The notes below the pieces were generated by a model that ran no database searches, was not told the DNA's origin, and was given only the letters and a program-made list of their open reading frames with translations. The translations under genes were made by a program, and so were the position numbers. Positions 56,714 to 64,000 of a stretch of DNA of 64,000 nucleotides are shown one piece after another. Positions within the stretch are counted from its first letter, which is position 1. Every line of letters starts with the position of its first letter. Source of the DNA: Shimia sp047124445. GTDB lineage: Bacteria; Pseudomonadota; Alphaproteobacteria; Rhodobacterales; Rhodobacteraceae. Location: positions 1 through 64,000 of the forward strand of contig NZ_CP138921.1 in the NCBI RefSeq assembly GCF_047124445.1, given 5' to 3'.

Positions 56714-58123
56714 TCACTTTTTACGTGTAGCCACAAAGAGGTAGGCCCATTCACCGCGAAAGTCGCCATGGCTGCTACGAACCTGTGCAATCCGATCCTG
56801 AAGAAATGTCAAATATGCCGCGGCAGGCTCAACAAACGGGCGCGGCTCTTCATAGAGGGGATGACTGGCGGCGTAGGCAACAGCGATGTCCTGGCCAAAT
56901 GGCGGTGCAATTTCCAGAACCAACGCCGGTGGTGCGCCGGTTTCCGGGTCAGGCCGTCCGATTGAAAACACCGCGGCCGGATCATAGGCTTTCAGTGGAC
57001 GTTGCGCGCTTGGCACCAAATGTATCACGTCTCCGTTAGCATCGAAGTAGTCAAGATAAACAAAGGCGGGGTAGTCTGGAGCTTCCAGGTCAACGATCAG
57101 CCGTTGACCCGCTACAAAGTTGTAGGTCTTCACTTGGGATTGGTCTCCCACAAGCATTGGATCGGTGAACTGTTCCTCGGATTGTGGCAGATCCAGTTGG
57201 TCCAAAGATGTTAGGATGGCGCACTGTGGGGGAGGCAAAATCAACAATTGATCCTGTAACGGAAGACCTGCACCAAGTTGATTTGAAAGGGCGGATAAAA
57301 GCGGCGCGCGTTGAGCTTCGTCGCGCAAGTGGCCTCGTAATTCCAACGCGCCGGTATCCGGGTCAAAGGCGGTTTGCACCCGCGCGCAATTCGGGGCTTT
57401 AAGTGCCGCCGCGAGCGCGTCCCGCATATTTCGACCTGTAGAAGAGTCTGGACGTAAGAAGGCTGCAACAGTGTTTAGGCTGGATGCGTCAAACGATGGG
57501 GCTCCACTCCAGTCGAAGGCTGCGGCGACAAGTGGTGCGGCAGGCTTTTGCGCTGAGTATTGCGGGTGGGGTGGTGCTGCTGCGTGGATGGGTACCGATG
57601 CCGGCTTTTTGGTGTTTAGGAGGAGTTCTCCCAATTCTGCCGCAACTTGGGTGGAAAGGGCTTGCGGGGTTGAGGTTACGGGTTGGCTGATCAGACCTTC
57701 CGCTTGCACCAGAACTGCGTCAGTCGACAACGAGGGAACGGGGAAACTACCCGTGGACAGCGGAATGTGCGTGGCTGGGGAGATTAGCGTATCCGTGACC
57801 CGTGTAATGGACGTCGCAGCGCTTTCGAGAAACGCGGAGGGAAGATTCGCGCTTGCACCTACGCGCGAAGACTGCACCGCGTCGCGGGAAGTCAGCGCCG
57901 GAGTTGCGAGTGAGGGTAAACTATCGGCCTCCAGTTGCTGCGCGTCAGGTGCCGCCGGGCGGGCTTCTAACCGTGGTACCCGTGTCACCGCGAGGCTGAG
58001 ACTGCTTTCGGGTTGGGTTTGCTGCGGAACCGGTGTGGGTGCCACAAGCGCCAATCCCAAAGTGGCGGCCCCGCCGTGGAGACCAAGTGAACCAAAAGTG
58101 GCAAGGACCATACGCAATCTCAT
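56714..58123 (-). CDS. TonB-like protein with C-terminal DUF4384-like domain
   Basis: 469 residues. The N-terminal signal-anchor (LATFGSLGLHGGAATLGLALVAPTPV) resembles a TonB anchor, including the membrane His near residue 16. A long Pro/Ala/Ser-rich linker (about 30-220) follows, then a domain with ALAAALKAPNCARVQTAFDPDTG. The last 150 residues (FVAGQRLIVDLEAPDYPAFVYLDYFDANGDVIHLVPS and IAPPFGQDIAVAYAASHPLY) match the DUF4384 pattern seen in surface and T6SS-linked proteins. It overlaps the second ExbD-like gene by 4 bases and probably receives energy from that motor. Confidence 0.75.
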   Translation of the reverse strand: MRLRMVLATFGSLGLHGGAATLGLALVAPTPVPQQTQPESSLSLAVTRVPRLEARPAAPDAQQLEADSLPSLATPALTSRDAVQSSRVGASANLPSAFLESAATSITRVTDTLISPATHIPLSTGSFPVPSLSTDAVLVQAEGLISQPVTSTPQALSTQVAAELGELLLNTKKPASVPIHAAAPPHPQYSAQKPAAPLVAAAFDWSGAPSFDASSLNTVAAFLRPDSSTGRNMRDALAAALKAPNCARVQTAFDPDTGALELRGHLRDEAQRAPLLSALSNQLGAGLPLQDQLLILPPPQCAILTSLDQLDLPQSEEQFTDPMLVGDQSQVKTYNFVAGQRLIVDLEAPDYPAFVYLDYFDANGDVIHLVPSAQRPLKAYDPAAVFSIGRPDPETGAPPALVLEIAPPFGQDIAVAYAASHPLYEEPRPFVEPAAAYLTFLQDRIAQVRSSHGDFRGEWAYLFVATRKK

Positions 58124-58551
58124 GGCGTAACCACAAGGACCACTTCTGCAAGGGCGGCGGCTTCAAGGGCCTCGGTGATTGGCAACACAAACCTGAGAGG
58201 CGTTGCGCGGTGGGCATTCACGCGCAGGAGTTTTGTCTGATCGCGCTGGGCAATGTCTTTTGTCACCGCCAGCCACGTTTCGACATCATGCACCGTGCCG
58301 TTGACTGCGATCTGGCCGTCGCGAGCAATGCTAATTGTGATGCCTCCTCCAGGCATGTCTCGCCCGGATGCGGCGCTGGGCGGGACGACCTCAAATGGCG
58401 CAGTGGCATCCAAGCGTGCCACCAGCATGAAGAACACGAGCAGAAAAAAGACAACATCCACCAAGGCAATGATTGGCTCGTTTTGGGGGCGACGCTGTGG
58501 TCGGCTCAGGTCGTATTGCTGAGGTGGAGGGAGGGAAAAACGCCGGGTCAT
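58120..58551 (-). CDS. ExbD/TolR-family protein (second copy)
   Basis: 143 residues. One N-terminal membrane helix with the conserved Asp (IIALVDVVFFLLVFFMLVA), then a periplasmic domain of about 90 residues (ITISIARDGQIAVNG, RVNAHRATPLRFVLPITEALEAA). With ExbB/TolQ-type proteins it forms a proton-driven stator. It overlaps neighbours by 4 bases on both sides (ATGA). Confidence 0.9.
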   Translation of the reverse strand: MTRRFSLPPPQQYDLSRPQRRPQNEPIIALVDVVFFLLVFFMLVARLDATAPFEVVPPSAASGRDMPGGGITISIARDGQIAVNGTVHDVETWLAVTKDIAQRDQTKLLRVNAHRATPLRFVLPITEALEAAALAEVVLVVTP

Positions 58552-58970
58552 GGCTGGCTCTCAATCCGGACAACGCGGACGTTTTTTAGGCTAGCCAGTG
58601 CCAACGCATCTAGAGTATCGGTCAAGGAGTAAAGAGGGGCGAAACCAGAGGGCAAAATCAGCACCTGCGGGGGTGGGACTTCTGCCGCTAAGGAATTTAG
58701 AGCTTTGGCTTGATTTGTTTCGTCAATCCAGAGACCGCGCAGGTTCATGGTACCTGCGCTGGAGATCCGCAAAAGAACGCGTGTGCCTTCATTTGTGGTG
58801 CTTTCCTGTTGGCTTTGGGCTGGGAAATCCGCCTTTCGAGTGACTGGGATCATGTCAAGATCCAGGTAAACGGAGGTCACCATGAAATAGACCAGCAGAA
58901 TAAACAGCACATCGATCAGAGGCACCAGAGAGATGCGTCCACGCGCGGCCTGTGGGCGGTCCAAAGTCAT
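58548..58970 (-). CDS. ExbD/TolR-family protein (first copy)
   Basis: 140 residues. The transmembrane helix VPLIDVLFILLVYFMVTSVY contains the channel Asp. The periplasmic part (VLLRISSAGTMNLRGLWID, VLILPSGFAPLYSLTDTLDAL) is of ExbD type. Two ExbD-like genes side by side suggest a heteromeric stator. It is coupled by 4-base overlaps to both neighbours. Confidence 0.9.
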   Translation of the reverse strand: MTLDRPQAARGRISLVPLIDVLFILLVYFMVTSVYLDLDMIPVTRKADFPAQSQQESTTNEGTRVLLRISSAGTMNLRGLWIDETNQAKALNSLAAEVPPPQVLILPSGFAPLYSLTDTLDALALASLKNVRVVRIESQP

Positions 58971-59602
58971 TGTGACGACTCCGGAGAGTTTGTTGGGCTA
59001 GGCTTTGGAGCAGCCGCCAAACGAATCCCGGCCAAGACGGTCTCGACTTCTTGCGTTTCGGCTTCGGCCCGGGCGGTGAGCCAAGCGGCTTCTGCCAGCG
59101 CAGGAATGGCGACGACCAGCCCCGCTGCGGTGGTTAGTAGAGCTTGCCAAATCCCGCCTGCAAGAATGGATGCATTTGCCGCGCCTTCGGCAAGTTCCAA
59201 CGATCGAAAGGATTGGATCATACCAAGCACGGTGCCCAAAAGGCCAAGTAAGGGCGCGACCATCCCAATCAGTTCCAAAGTGCGAATACCGGAGAAAAGG
59301 CGCGTCACCTCGCGTTGTGCCGCGGGGTGCAGCGTTTCAGAGACGTGAGCGCCGCCTTGTCCTAGCTGCAGACGACTTGCCGCTGCTTCAGCTATCTGAT
59401 CAGCCGCGGCTTGGCCCCTTGGAGGGGCGGGTACTGTGCCTTCCTCTAAGGCGATTAGCCAGCGAGTACGCGCATCGCTCCCCCTTGTGCGAAGCCCCAG
59501 GTTAATGAGGCGTGCGAGAAACACTGCAACTGACAGGACAGACAACAGCCCCAACAGAAGGAGCACCGGCAGCGCGGATCCTAGATCAAGAATGTTTGTC
59601 AT
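58967..59602 (-). CDS. MotA/TolQ/ExbB-family proton channel protein
   Basis: 211 residues from ATG 59602, which overlaps the preceding gene's TGA (ATGA); longer starts would run into that gene. Three membrane helices: LPVLLLLGLLSVLSVAVFLARLI (about 9-31), LELIGMVAPLLGLLGTVLGMIQSF (about 108-131) and ILAGGIWQALLTTAAGLVVAIPAL (about 145-168). The conserved G-T/L-x-x-G-M and the third-helix Thr are visible. It is the channel subunit of the motor with the ExbD-like proteins. Confidence 0.92.
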   Translation of the reverse strand: MTNILDLGSALPVLLLLGLLSVLSVAVFLARLINLGLRTRGSDARTRWLIALEEGTVPAPPRGQAAADQIAEAAASRLQLGQGGAHVSETLHPAAQREVTRLFSGIRTLELIGMVAPLLGLLGTVLGMIQSFRSLELAEGAANASILAGGIWQALLTTAAGLVVAIPALAEAAWLTARAEAETQEVETVLAGIRLAAAPKPSPTNSPESSQ

Positions 59603-60030
59603 TTGATCAGCGGCACCGCGGCCCGGCTTGATAGAGTGACAATTGGATAACAGTCGCGAGGCTCTGCGTTTTGTGGCGTGCATGCGGGGATGTCATGCAA
59701 AAGCAACTCGCCAATCTGGGGGCAAGTGATGTCCGGGAACTCGAAGAGTTTGAGGGACGTGCGGGCCACTGGAATTGGCGCGGCGTCAACGGTCAGCAAC
59801 TGGTTGATGATCCCGTCGGTGTCCAAAATGGCAAAGGACAATTCTAAGGCCTCAAAGCTTATGCCCGCTTCGTTGCGGAATAGGAAGAAGGCCTGACAGG
59901 TGGCTTCGCCAGCTTCCAGCTTATTGAGCTCCACAGAAAGCTGCCCAGTGAGTTGTTCCTGCGACTGTGAGGGCGTGGTCAGCGTAAGAGAAAGAAAAAA
60001 TGTCAGTGTCTGGAAAAGGGTCTTTCGCAA
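59599..60030 (-). CDS. secreted hypothetical protein of the Ton-like operon
   Basis: 143 residues from TTG 60030, chosen because TAGGAG lies 7 bases upstream and a signal peptide follows directly (LRKTLFQTLTFFLSLTLTTPSQSQ). The mature part is about 120 residues with two or three cysteines (EATCQAFFLFRNEAG, ITCPQIGELLLHDIPACT, RDCYPIVTLSSR). No family recognised; the strand pattern suggests an immunoglobulin-like fold. It leads the ExbB/ExbD/ExbD/TonB-like gene run with a 4-base overlap. Confidence 0.75.
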   Translation of the reverse strand: MRKTLFQTLTFFLSLTLTTPSQSQEQLTGQLSVELNKLEAGEATCQAFFLFRNEAGISFEALELSFAILDTDGIINQLLTVDAAPIPVARTSLKLFEFPDITCPQIGELLLHDIPACTPQNAEPRDCYPIVTLSSRAAVPLIK

Positions 60031-60256
60031 TGGATCGCTCCTATGGCTGAAACGAAACAAGCCTAGCCAGTGAGACGATTCTTGTAAAATCCCGCCCAGT
60101 CGCGCGTCTTCGCCTAGGCTCAATCAAAGTGATACAGAACGGGGCATCGACACAAACTTGATGGCTGTGCTACCTTCATTTTGACTTGGCAGTGTGTCGA
60201 GTAAGGTCCGTGCCGCAAATTTTGTGCCGCAAGGGCAGTGAAAGGAGTTGAGCGTT

Positions 60257-60721
60257 TTGGACGTTAAGACCCCGCAGACAAAGACCCACGCGGAGCAAGC
60301 AAATACGCATATAGATGGCGTGGTGATTGGACTTTTGCTTGGTTTTGAGGATGGGAAACCACTGGTGGTGTTTCCGGGGAATCCCGAGGATGTAGCCCTA
60401 GCAGCCCGCAGCCTTTGCCCGCTTTCTCCCAAGGAGGTCGGCGGTGAGGTTGCGCTGCTTTTTGAGGACGGCGCATGGGATCGGCCCTTGATCGTGGGGC
60501 GCATTTTTGACCCAGTCAAGGCATCAGATGCGCCTCCAATGCAAGTAATCAGCGATGGTCAAACGCTTAAGGTGACTGCGGAACAACGTATTGAACTGCG
60601 CGTCGGAAAATCGGCAATTGTGATGGAAGCGGATGGTCATATCACTATTCGTGGCAAACATTTGGTCAGCCAGGCTTCGGGGGCAAACCGTATTCGGGGT
60701 GCCTCGGTAAACCTTAACTGA
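60257..60721 (+). CDS. DUF6484 protein, VgrG-associated
   Basis: About 154 residues from TTG 60257, preferred because AAAGGAG (60241-60247) lies 9 bases upstream. The core is the DUF6484 pattern VVIGLLLGFEDGKPLVVFPGNPED, VGGEVALLFEDGAWDRPLIVGRIFDP. The C-terminal strand repeats (LRVGKSAIVMEADGHITIRGKHL, then RIRGASVNLN) look like a VgrG needle end. Such proteins occur next to VgrG and PAAR genes and may help load effectors. Its stop shares a base with the next ATG (TGATG). Confidence 0.85.
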   Translation: MDVKTPQTKTHAEQANTHIDGVVIGLLLGFEDGKPLVVFPGNPEDVALAARSLCPLSPKEVGGEVALLFEDGAWDRPLIVGRIFDPVKASDAPPMQVISDGQTLKVTAEQRIELRVGKSAIVMEADGHITIRGKHLVSQASGANRIRGASVNLN

Positions 60722-61077
60722 TGTCTGTGCCGATCCTGAAAGACATCGTGCGCCAACATGCCGAAGAGGCGGCACATCTGTGGGTAACTTACGACTGGCA
60801 TCTTCTGAACCCCGATGAAAACCCCGATATGGATGAGGAGCGGCTGGATCGGTTGATCGAGAGGCTTGAGGCGCATTTGGATGCGATGCGGGTGGCCGGA
60901 AAACACGGGCTAAAAATTGCGCAGGAGCGGTATGAAGAGTTTCCCGAAGCAGGAGAGCTGTTTTTATTGCGCATGTTGCAGCCGGAAGCGGCTAACTTGC
61001 GTGTGCGTGAGCTAGACTTGGAGGCAGTGCGGGAGTTTTTGGCGGCTAAGCTGGAAGGTTACGCAACGCCGACCTGA
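60721..61077 (+). CDS. short TIGR02270-like protein
   Basis: 118 residues. The N-terminal block ILKDIVRQHAEEAAHLWVTYDWH and the block LDRLIERLEAHLDAMRVAGKHGL match the start of the TIGR02270 family, a HEAT-repeat protein found near T6SS genes that is about 400 residues long. Only the first part is present, and it ends ELDLEAVREFLAAKLEGYATPT, so the gene is either truncated or a short form. Its end overlaps the convergent gene by 19 bases. Confidence 0.65.
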   Translation: MSVPILKDIVRQHAEEAAHLWVTYDWHLLNPDENPDMDEERLDRLIERLEAHLDAMRVAGKHGLKIAQERYEEFPEAGELFLLRMLQPEAANLRVRELDLEAVREFLAAKLEGYATPT

Positions 61078-61964
61078 TTAATACGGGTCCAAACGGCACC
61101 ATCGAATGTCAAAACATCCTTGTCACCCAGGCTCCACAGTTTTTGAGGGCCACGTCCGAGGTTGTAAAATGAGCTCGCCAGCGTCATGGGCTCGAGCGCT
61201 GGTGTCAATCCGTCTGCCTCATTCCAAGTCATCAAGGCGCGCATCATGGCGCAATAGACCTCACCATTAAACTCCACTATGCCCCAGATGTCTTGCAACG
61301 GTGACGGCGGTGTAGAAACTAAAAATTCGTCGCGCCGTCCTTTAGCGACAATTCCGGTCATTCCGCCTGCATATACAAATCCATCTGATGCGCAGTGCAC
61401 GCAGGTGAATGCCAAGTTCGTAGCGCATTGGACAGGTGACCAGGTGGCGCCATCAAACCACCAGACAACGCCATCCCGCCCCGCTGCATACATCTCGTTT
61501 TGGGAAAATCCATCGATGGCTTCAAGATGGTTTTGTGGGAACTCTTTTCTCAAGTTGGCGTCTGGACCAAACTCGGTCCAGGTACCGTCCTCGCTTCTGC
61601 GGTATGCAGCGAGGTTTCCCCCGCAGGCGACCACGTCGTTGTCCACTTCTGCCACACCGCGAACAGGGTTTTCAGCGCCGTTGATTTCCTCCAATGGCCC
61701 TACTGCTCCATCCTCAAAAACCACCGCCTCTCCGTAATGCCCTATTGCGACGACCCGCTTGCCATCGCGCGCCCAAGTAAGATCAGAGACTTCAAAGTCC
61801 ACAAAAGACAATTCGGTCCCCAATTCAGGCGTTAGAGTGTAGATAGCTGCGTGAGGATCCTCAAACTGGTAGGCGAAATCATCCATGATCAAGGCCATGC
61901 ACGCCAAATCATCGCTTTGCACCGCGGCGCGCGTTAAGGACATTTTGTTAAAGAAAGGCCGCAT
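61059..61964 (-). CDS. beta-propeller-like protein next to the PAAR effector
   Basis: 301 residues, no signal peptide. Recurring strand units suggest a beta-propeller: VSDLTWARDGKRVVAIGHYGEAVVFED, NPVRGVAEVDNDVVACGG, MYAAGRDGVVWWFDGATWSPVQ, FVYAGGMTGIVAKG, KLWSLGDKDVLTFDGAVW. There is no enzymatic motif I recognise. It starts 17 bases after the effector gene on the same strand, the usual place for an immunity protein or a chaperone. Either role is an inference. Confidence 0.7.
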   Translation of the reverse strand: MRPFFNKMSLTRAAVQSDDLACMALIMDDFAYQFEDPHAAIYTLTPELGTELSFVDFEVSDLTWARDGKRVVAIGHYGEAVVFEDGAVGPLEEINGAENPVRGVAEVDNDVVACGGNLAAYRRSEDGTWTEFGPDANLRKEFPQNHLEAIDGFSQNEMYAAGRDGVVWWFDGATWSPVQCATNLAFTCVHCASDGFVYAGGMTGIVAKGRRDEFLVSTPPSPLQDIWGIVEFNGEVYCAMMRALMTWNEADGLTPALEPMTLASSFYNLGRGPQKLWSLGDKDVLTFDGAVWTRINQVGVA

Positions 61965-61981
61965 GTGTTCTCTTTTCCACG

Positions 61982-63274
61982 TTATGAGCCGCGCAACATC
62001 TGGGCTCTCTCTCTTGTATAGGCCATGGCCGCGCTCTCAACCTTACTGCTTTTGCCACACCGCTCTCCTCTGAGCTGGCGAGACGGTGGCATGCCTAATG
62101 TGTCACAATGGTAGGAGTCTAACTGCGCCTGCAAACAGGCGGGGGAACAATCGGAGAGTGGAAAGACGACGTCCATTGAGCGTATTGCTTCGTTGCGCAT
62201 GTCCTCATAAGAGCAGGTCTCCATTTCCTGAATTTGGATTGTTTTCCGTCCTGGAGATTGGGCGGTGATGACCCCAACGCTGTTGGAACTGGAATTGGCG
62301 GAGACAAACGCGCTCATTTCCGTATGCATCATGCCGTGCGATCCGGTTGTGTTTGAACAGCCTTCTGCGCATACGCAGGGTGCGTCTGCCGCTGCGTATG
62401 GTGGCGCGGATTTTCCCGGTGGCCAATCTGGATTTGCCATGCGGCTGAAAATGCTTAGAGGTTTTTCGTCCGGTTTTGGGTTTTCCCCTCTACCTTTGTT
62501 GTAGAACGCGGAGGCTGGCACCATGTGGTGGCCAGTCTGTCCTGGACAAGGACAATTGTTGGTGCCGGAGCCGCCGTAGGGAGGCAGCTGGCATGCCAGT
62601 GCCGCCAAGCAATCATTTTGCTGAGCCTTGTTTGAAATCTCGATGACATCCGCATTGTCTTTGAAATCACCTTGATCGGTGGAAATGGTCGTGTTGTAGC
62701 CGTCACGGGTGCCTATTTCCTTGGCCCGCTCGCCAACTTTCTTGTCTAAGCCTGTGCTTTTGCAGACTTCGTCCGTTGTCTTGCCATCGCAGGCCTCAGC
62801 AACTTTTCGCTTTTCACTTTCACAGGGGTCAGGACTTCCCGGCACATGGGGTTTGCCAATCTTAGGCCAGGGGGGCGTGTTGGGGGGCGAGCCGTGATTG
62901 TCGGTTTGAATATCGGAAAACCGGGTGACGTTCTTACCCTCGGCCTTCACGTTCATCGAATAGGCTTGAGAGTAGGCTTTGCCGGTGTTTTTGGAGCTGA
63001 TTACGCCTTTTTTCGCAGCGCAGCCCGCCTCATCTCCGGTTGTCTTACTGAAGTAAGAAGAGTTTTTCTGATTGACAGTTTTGCCGCCGATTTTGACCGA
63101 CCCCGTGCCTTTGTCGGTGTCTCCATCCGAACCGAAGTTTGGATAAGGTACTGGCACGCCAGGTGGAGTGGCCGGGTTTTCTGGAGGGGTCATACAGACG
63201 TCGGGTGTGGCGGCGATGACCTTGTTGGCCTGTGCCTTGCAGCTGACTTCGAGGCTGTTGGCAAAAACGGTCAT
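61982..63274 (-). CDS. PAAR-like (DUF4150) protein with C-terminal GHH nuclease domain
   Basis: 430 residues, a probable T6SS effector. Residues about 1-128 are the DUF4150 PAAR-like domain (MTPPENPATPPGVPVPYPNFG, TVNQKNSSYFSKTTGDEAG, KNVTRFSDIQTDNHGS), which caps the VgrG spike. The rest is a cysteine-rich toxin-like domain with GHHMVPASAF (248-257), the GHH signature of HNH/endonuclease-VII-type toxins (Tox-GHH2). A second His cluster is SHGMMHTEM near 310-318. It would be predicted to cleave nucleic acid in target cells. The start overlaps the upstream thiolase-fold gene by 4 bases. Confidence 0.85.
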   Translation of the reverse strand: MTVFANSLEVSCKAQANKVIAATPDVCMTPPENPATPPGVPVPYPNFGSDGDTDKGTGSVKIGGKTVNQKNSSYFSKTTGDEAGCAAKKGVISSKNTGKAYSQAYSMNVKAEGKNVTRFSDIQTDNHGSPPNTPPWPKIGKPHVPGSPDPCESEKRKVAEACDGKTTDEVCKSTGLDKKVGERAKEIGTRDGYNTTISTDQGDFKDNADVIEISNKAQQNDCLAALACQLPPYGGSGTNNCPCPGQTGHHMVPASAFYNKGRGENPKPDEKPLSIFSRMANPDWPPGKSAPPYAAADAPCVCAEGCSNTTGSHGMMHTEMSAFVSANSSSNSVGVITAQSPGRKTIQIQEMETCSYEDMRNEAIRSMDVVFPLSDCSPACLQAQLDSYHCDTLGMPPSRQLRGERCGKSSKVESAAMAYTRERAQMLRGS

Positions 63275-64000
63275 GCGGCATCCCCCTGACGAACATCTCC
63301 TCGGTTGGGCGTTTGGAAGATTGCGGCGCCGCAGGCGCCATCATCGCCCGAGCCTTCGACCATGATAAGATGACCATCTGCATAGCCTTTCTCAAAAGCT
63401 TCAAGCCCCCAGGCCACCATCAAAGGCACAAACGCAGCGCCAATGTTGCCGAGACAATCCGCCGGGCTCCATATTGGTTGAGGATCACGGTGCAGGCGCA
63501 TGGTACGCTGCATCGACAAGGCACTCTGTTTGAAGAAAAAATGTTCCCCGGAGACATCAGACAGTCGAAAATCTATCCGCCCAAAATCCTGTAGGGCTGA
63601 CATTTCCAGGGCGTCCCGGTAGGCTTGTGTCATGCCGTCTGCACGCAAGGGTATGTCTAGCCCGTCTTTGTCTAATCCGTTGTAGAGAAAAGCCTTTTCT
63701 CGGGTGAGGCCAAGCCCAGCCAATGCAAAATGTGTGGCTTCTCCGGCGGTGCAGAGAATGGCGGCAGCAGCTTCTCCTGGGATAAACCCATTGGCGTTCT
63801 CGGCCGTCAGAAGACGGTTTTCACGTAAGTAGTGCGCGACTGTTGGGCCGGTCAGAAGCGTGTCTGCGCCAACGATCAGAACGTGCTCAGTCTCACCGTC
63901 CTTAAGCGATCGTCTCGCCCGTTCCAGCGCCACAAAGCCGGAGGGGCGCCCATGGGTGACCACTTGGCATTTGGTTTGGGGGGGGAGGCCCGCGAATTTC
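63271..64000 (-). CDS. thiolase-fold (beta-ketoacyl synthase-like) protein, partial
   Basis: The gene's 5' end lies beyond 64,000; about 243 C-terminal residues are visible. Features are THGRPSGFVALERARR, VLIVGADTLLTGPTVAHYLRENRLLT, GFIPGEAAAAILC and GNIGAAFVPLMVAWGLEAF, which match ketosynthase-fold proteins found beside DUF4150 PAAR genes. The C-terminal catalytic His region of a true ketosynthase is not obvious, so the role may be non-catalytic. It overlaps the effector gene by 4 bases (ATGA). Confidence 0.85.
   Translation of the reverse strand, partial: KFAGLPPQTKCQVVTHGRPSGFVALERARRSLKDGETEHVLIVGADTLLTGPTVAHYLRENRLLTAENANGFIPGEAAAAILCTAGEATHFALAGLGLTREKAFLYNGLDKDGLDIPLRADGMTQAYRDALEMSALQDFGRIDFRLSDVSGEHFFFKQSALSMQRTMRLHRDPQPIWSPADCLGNIGAAFVPLMVAWGLEAFEKGYADGHLIMVEGSGDDGACGAAIFQTPNRGDVRQGDAA

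Noticed and set aside
63271..64000. Thiolase-fold gene as part of a fatty-acid or polyketide pathway
   Set aside because: No other lipid or polyketide genes are nearby. It overlaps a PAAR effector gene, so a T6SS-linked role fits better.

Overview
The window looks like chromosomal DNA of a marine-type alphaproteobacterium of the order Rhodobacterales (Roseobacter group). The basis is the rRNA operon order 16S - tRNA-Ile(GAT) - tRNA-Ala(TGC) - 23S - 5S - tRNA-fMet, the alphaproteobacterial character of the rRNAs, and the gene families present. No species can be named from what I can see.

Region 1 (1-6,080) is the tail of an upstream gene, a leader and one complete rRNA operon ending in tRNA-fMet and a strong terminator.

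Region 2 (about 5,990-27,600) reads as an accessory island. A large serine recombinase gene runs antisense into the 3' half of tRNA-fMet, and a degenerate copy of that tRNA segment lies near 27,551-27,604. The cargo is sparse and rich in signal transduction: an XRE regulator, three small unknown genes, a tRNA-like element, an NTF2-like protein, a PilZ-like protein, a cysteine-free periplasmic protein of the sulfite-oxidase type paired with a hybrid histidine kinase, a second hybrid kinase with a Cache-like sensor, a fasciclin protein, an alpha/beta hydrolase with a divergent AraC-type regulator, an OmpR-type regulator, a PAS histidine kinase with a receiver-only partner, and a protein with a degenerate receiver-like half. 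A nonsense-mutated, truncated second copy of the alpha/beta hydrolase lies 5.5 kb from the intact gene.

Region 3 (27,600-30,360) is a scar zone: a frameshifted nitroreductase remnant, the 3' end of an IS3-family element, an intact DUF1415 gene and about 950 bases without a convincing gene.

Region 4 (30,364-64,000) is a type VI secretion (T6SS) locus. It holds tssA, B, C, E, F, G, J, K, L and M, hcp, vgrG, the post-translational regulators tagF, tagH (FHA) and a PP2C phosphatase, and accessory genes: a caspase-fold/Sel1 protein, an M15 peptidase, a second TssM-like protein lacking the GTPase/ATPase domain, and a TonB/ExbB/ExbD-like module. The right end is an effector neighbourhood: a DUF6484 protein, a short TIGR02270-like protein, a PAAR-like (DUF4150) protein with a GHH-type nuclease tail, a repeat-rich possible propeller protein, and a thiolase-fold protein cut by the window edge. 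No clpV (tssH) and no PpkA-type kinase gene are present in the window.

Functionally, TssA/B/C/E/F/G/K with Hcp and VgrG would form the contractile sheath, baseplate, tube and tip, and TssJ/L/M the envelope complex. TagH, the phosphatase and TagF are expected to set activation. The caspase, M15 peptidase, headless TssM and Ton-like motor are accessory parts of unknown role.
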